Assembly (NCBI RefSeq): GCF_964222135.1
Contig: NZ_CAXQBR010000102.1
Coordinates: 1 to 63,118, forward strand
Direction of reading: 5' to 3'
Length of the DNA: 63,118 nucleotides
From: Euzebya sp.
Lineage (GTDB): Bacteria; Actinomycetota; Nitriliruptoria; Euzebyales; Euzebyaceae
The notes below the pieces were generated by a model that saw nothing but the letters and a program-made list of their open reading frames with translations, had not been told where the DNA came from and made no database searches. A program made the position numbers and the translations under genes. Below are positions 61,473 through 63,118 of this stretch, piece after piece (position 1 is the first letter of the stretch; each line of letters starts with the position of its first letter).

Positions 61473-63118
61473 CGCGGCGCCGCACGGCCTTCACGCACTC
61501 GAGCGCCACCAACACGACCGCGCCCAGGCCGACGCAGATCCCCAGCTCGGCGGCATCGAGCGCGTCGAGCCCGAGGAACGACGACAGGGGGGTGTAGAGC
61601 GCCGCGAGCTGGAGGGCGACGACCAGGCCGGCGATCGCGACCAGCACCCGGTTCGAGAGCGGACCGACCGACCACAGCGACGCCGTCGTCGACCGCGTCC
61701 CGAGCGCCTGGAAGACCTGCGCGAACGCGAGCGTCGTGAAGACCATCGACTGCCACGACTCGTTGCCGACCACGTAGGCGACCAGCCCCACCCCGAGGGA
61801 CAGCGCGCCGATCAGCGCACCGACCCAGGCGGTGCGCAGCCCGAGGCCGCCGTGCCACAGCCCCGCGGAGGGGGCGTGCGGGCCGCGTCGCATGACGCCG
61901 GGCTCCGCCGGCTCCATGCCCATCGACAGCCCCAGCAGGCCGTCGGTCATCAGGTTGAGCCACAGCAGCTGGAGGGGGAGGAGGGCCACCGTCGTCGCCT
62001 CGGACGAACCGCCCAGGAGGAACGGCAGCGGCCAGCCCAGCATCACGATGATCTTGCCGAGGTTGCCGGCGACCGCGAAGGAGACGAAGCGGCGCAGGTT
62101 GTCGTAGATGACCCGCCCCTCCTCCACCGCCGCGACGATCGTGGAGAAGTTGTCGTCGCGGAGGACGACGTCCGCCGCCTCCTTCGACACGTCCGTGCCG
62201 GTGATCCCCATCGCCACGCCGATGTCGGCCCGCTTGAGCGCCGGCGCGTCGTTCACGCCGTCGCCGGTCATCGCGACCACGTCGCCGCGCCGCTGCAGGG
62301 CGTCGACGATCCGCAGCTTGTGCTCGGGGGAGACGCGGGCGAAGACCGACGCGTCGACGACCACGGCGTCGAGCTCCTCGGCGGTCATGCGCTCGAGCTC
62401 GACGCCCGTGACCACCCGGTCGTCGGCCTCGGCGATGCCCAGCTCGGTTGCGATGGCACGCGCGGTCAGCGGGTGGTCGCCGGTGATCATCACCGGCCGG
62501 ATGCCGGCGGCGCGGCACGTCGCGACGGCGTCCCGGACCTCGGCGCGGGGCGGGTCGATGATGCCGACCAGACCGAGCAGGACCAGGTCCTCCTCTGCGT
62601 CGGCGACCGCGTCGGTGCTCGGGAGCTCGCGGTAGGCGACCCCCAGCACGCGCATCCCGTCGGCGGCCAGCGCGTCGTTCGCCTGCGTGACCCGCTGGCG
62701 CCAGCCGTCGTCGAGCGCGACGACGCCGTCCTCGGCGTGGACGTGCGCGGCCCGGCCGAGCAGGCCGTCGACCGCGCCCTTCACGAGCGCCAGCGGCACG
62801 TCCTGGGGGAGGGCGGCCAGGGCCGGCACCGCACCGCCGAGGGGCCCGTGGACGGTGCTCATCCGCTTGCGGTCGGAGTCGAAGGGTCGTTCGGCCGTGC
62901 GGGGGACGGCGGTGCGGAGCGCGTCGACGTCGACGCCGGCGCGGTGGGCGGCCAGCAGCAGCGCGGTCTCGGTCGGGTCGCCGATCGTCTCGAGGTCGCC
63001 GGTGGACCCGACGCGCAGGTCGCCGTCGTTGCAGAGCACGCCCACCGCGAGGGCGGCGGCACCCGGGGCGCCGGGGGCCGCCACGGCCTCGGCAGCCTCG
63101 ACCTGGTCGAGGACCAAC
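61435..63118 (-). CDS. P2-type cation-transporting ATPase, N-terminal part missing
   Basis: The C-terminal 560 residues of a calcium/sodium-type P-type ATPase. The fragment begins in the nucleotide-binding domain (DPTETALL, RPFDSDRKRMSTV, ALVKGAVDGLL), then DPPRAEVRDAV, the hinge MITGDHPLTARAIA, TGDGVNDAPALKRADIGVAMG and EAADVVLRDDNFSTIV. Six membrane segments follow, with the NLMTDG motif of M6 that binds cations in P2A pumps. The phosphorylation site DKTGT and the first membrane helices lie beyond the window. The gene is cut only because the window ends. The cation is not certain. Confidence 0.94.
   Translation of the reverse strand, partial: LVLDQVEAAEAVAAPGAPGAAALAVGVLCNDGDLRVGSTGDLETIGDPTETALLLAAHRAGVDVDALRTAVPRTAERPFDSDRKRMSTVHGPLGGAVPALAALPQDVPLALVKGAVDGLLGRAAHVHAEDGVVALDDGWRQRVTQANDALAADGMRVLGVAYRELPSTDAVADAEEDLVLLGLVGIIDPPRAEVRDAVATCRAAGIRPVMITGDHPLTARAIATELGIAEADDRVVTGVELERMTAEELDAVVVDASVFARVSPEHKLRIVDALQRRGDVVAMTGDGVNDAPALKRADIGVAMGITGTDVSKEAADVVLRDDNFSTIVAAVEEGRVIYDNLRRFVSFAVAGNLGKIIVMLGWPLPFLLGGSSEATTVALLPLQLLWLNLMTDGLLGLSMGMEPAEPGVMRRGPHAPSAGLWHGGLGLRTAWVGALIGALSLGVGLVAYVVGNESWQSMVFTTLAFAQVFQALGTRSTTASLWSVGPLSNRVLVAIAGLVVALQLAALYTPLSSFLGLDALDAAELGICVGLGAVVLVALECVKAVRRRVSARGAAAAARR

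Noticed and set aside
61435-63118. P-type ATPase as a broken gene
   Set aside because: The missing N-terminal part lies beyond the window end; the visible part is intact.

Overview
The window is 63 kb of very GC-rich DNA, densely packed with genes on both strands, with short intergenic gaps, many GTG/TTG starts and four-base stop/start overlaps. The gene content points to an actinobacterium: a MarP-type periplasmic protease, class II DAHP synthase, an F420-dependent reductase, a glnA2-glnE pair arranged as in mycobacteria, a cutinase, and several secreted enzymes carrying cell-wall-binding repeat 2 (CWB2) modules. CWB2-decorated proteases, F420 and a sulfated-polysaccharide type locus together would fit a marine Nitriliruptoria/Euzebya-like lineage, but that placement is inference. 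I saw no rRNA, tRNA, CRISPR array or insertion sequence. Both ends are cut inside genes, and the first 19 bases carry a remnant of an Illumina adapter, so the window is a whole or partial draft contig.

Layout. 1-6154: a secreted subtilase with C-terminal CWB2 repeats (end missing), a small lipoprotein and a MarP-like membrane protease. 6430-13007: housekeeping genes (DAHP synthase, SDR, P5C dehydrogenase, MutM, ClpP, an IclR regulator). 13023-18835: a sigma/anti-sigma-like protein tethered by a C-terminal helix, divergent from an ftsH whose Walker A lysine is a threonine; ftsH leads an operon with an F420 reductase, a PduO-type corrinoid adenosyltransferase and a BtuF-like protein without signal peptide. 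18858-24681: a drug-type ABC exporter, panB, small lipoproteins, a PPOX-fold flavoprotein, dtd and a SRPBCC protein, with a repeat-rich intergenic stretch. 24699-31302: nitrogen assimilation (GlnR-like box, amt, terminator, glnA2, glnE) followed by a VOC protein and a retropepsin-like protease.

31380-51155 is the most distinctive region: a Wzx/Wzy-type exopolysaccharide locus. After a structured leader come an ALG14-like glycosyltransferase subunit, an ALG13-like subunit fused to a sulfotransferase, a giant propeller/PKD surface protein, a Wzz-like protein, a CWB2-anchored glycosidase-like protein, a family 2 glycosyltransferase, a Wzy-like polymerase, a second glycosidase-like paralog, an APH-fold kinase, a second sulfotransferase, a Wzx flippase, a ParB-like/methyltransferase fusion and a second Wzz-like protein. 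Both Wzz-like proteins have a tyrosine-kinase-like C-terminal half with no recognisable Walker A motif. The set suggests assembly, sulfation, trimming and wall attachment of a surface glycan.

51355-63118: a trypsin-like CWB2 protease, a YihY membrane protein, an inositol monophosphatase family protein, a FIST sensor next to a GGDEF-EAL protein, a cutinase, a diadenylate-cyclase-like protein with altered catalytic motifs, and the C-terminal two thirds of a P2-type cation ATPase cut by the window edge. Several genes have a TANNNT box 6 to 9 bases before the start codon and no clear Shine-Dalgarno sequence, as expected for leaderless transcripts.
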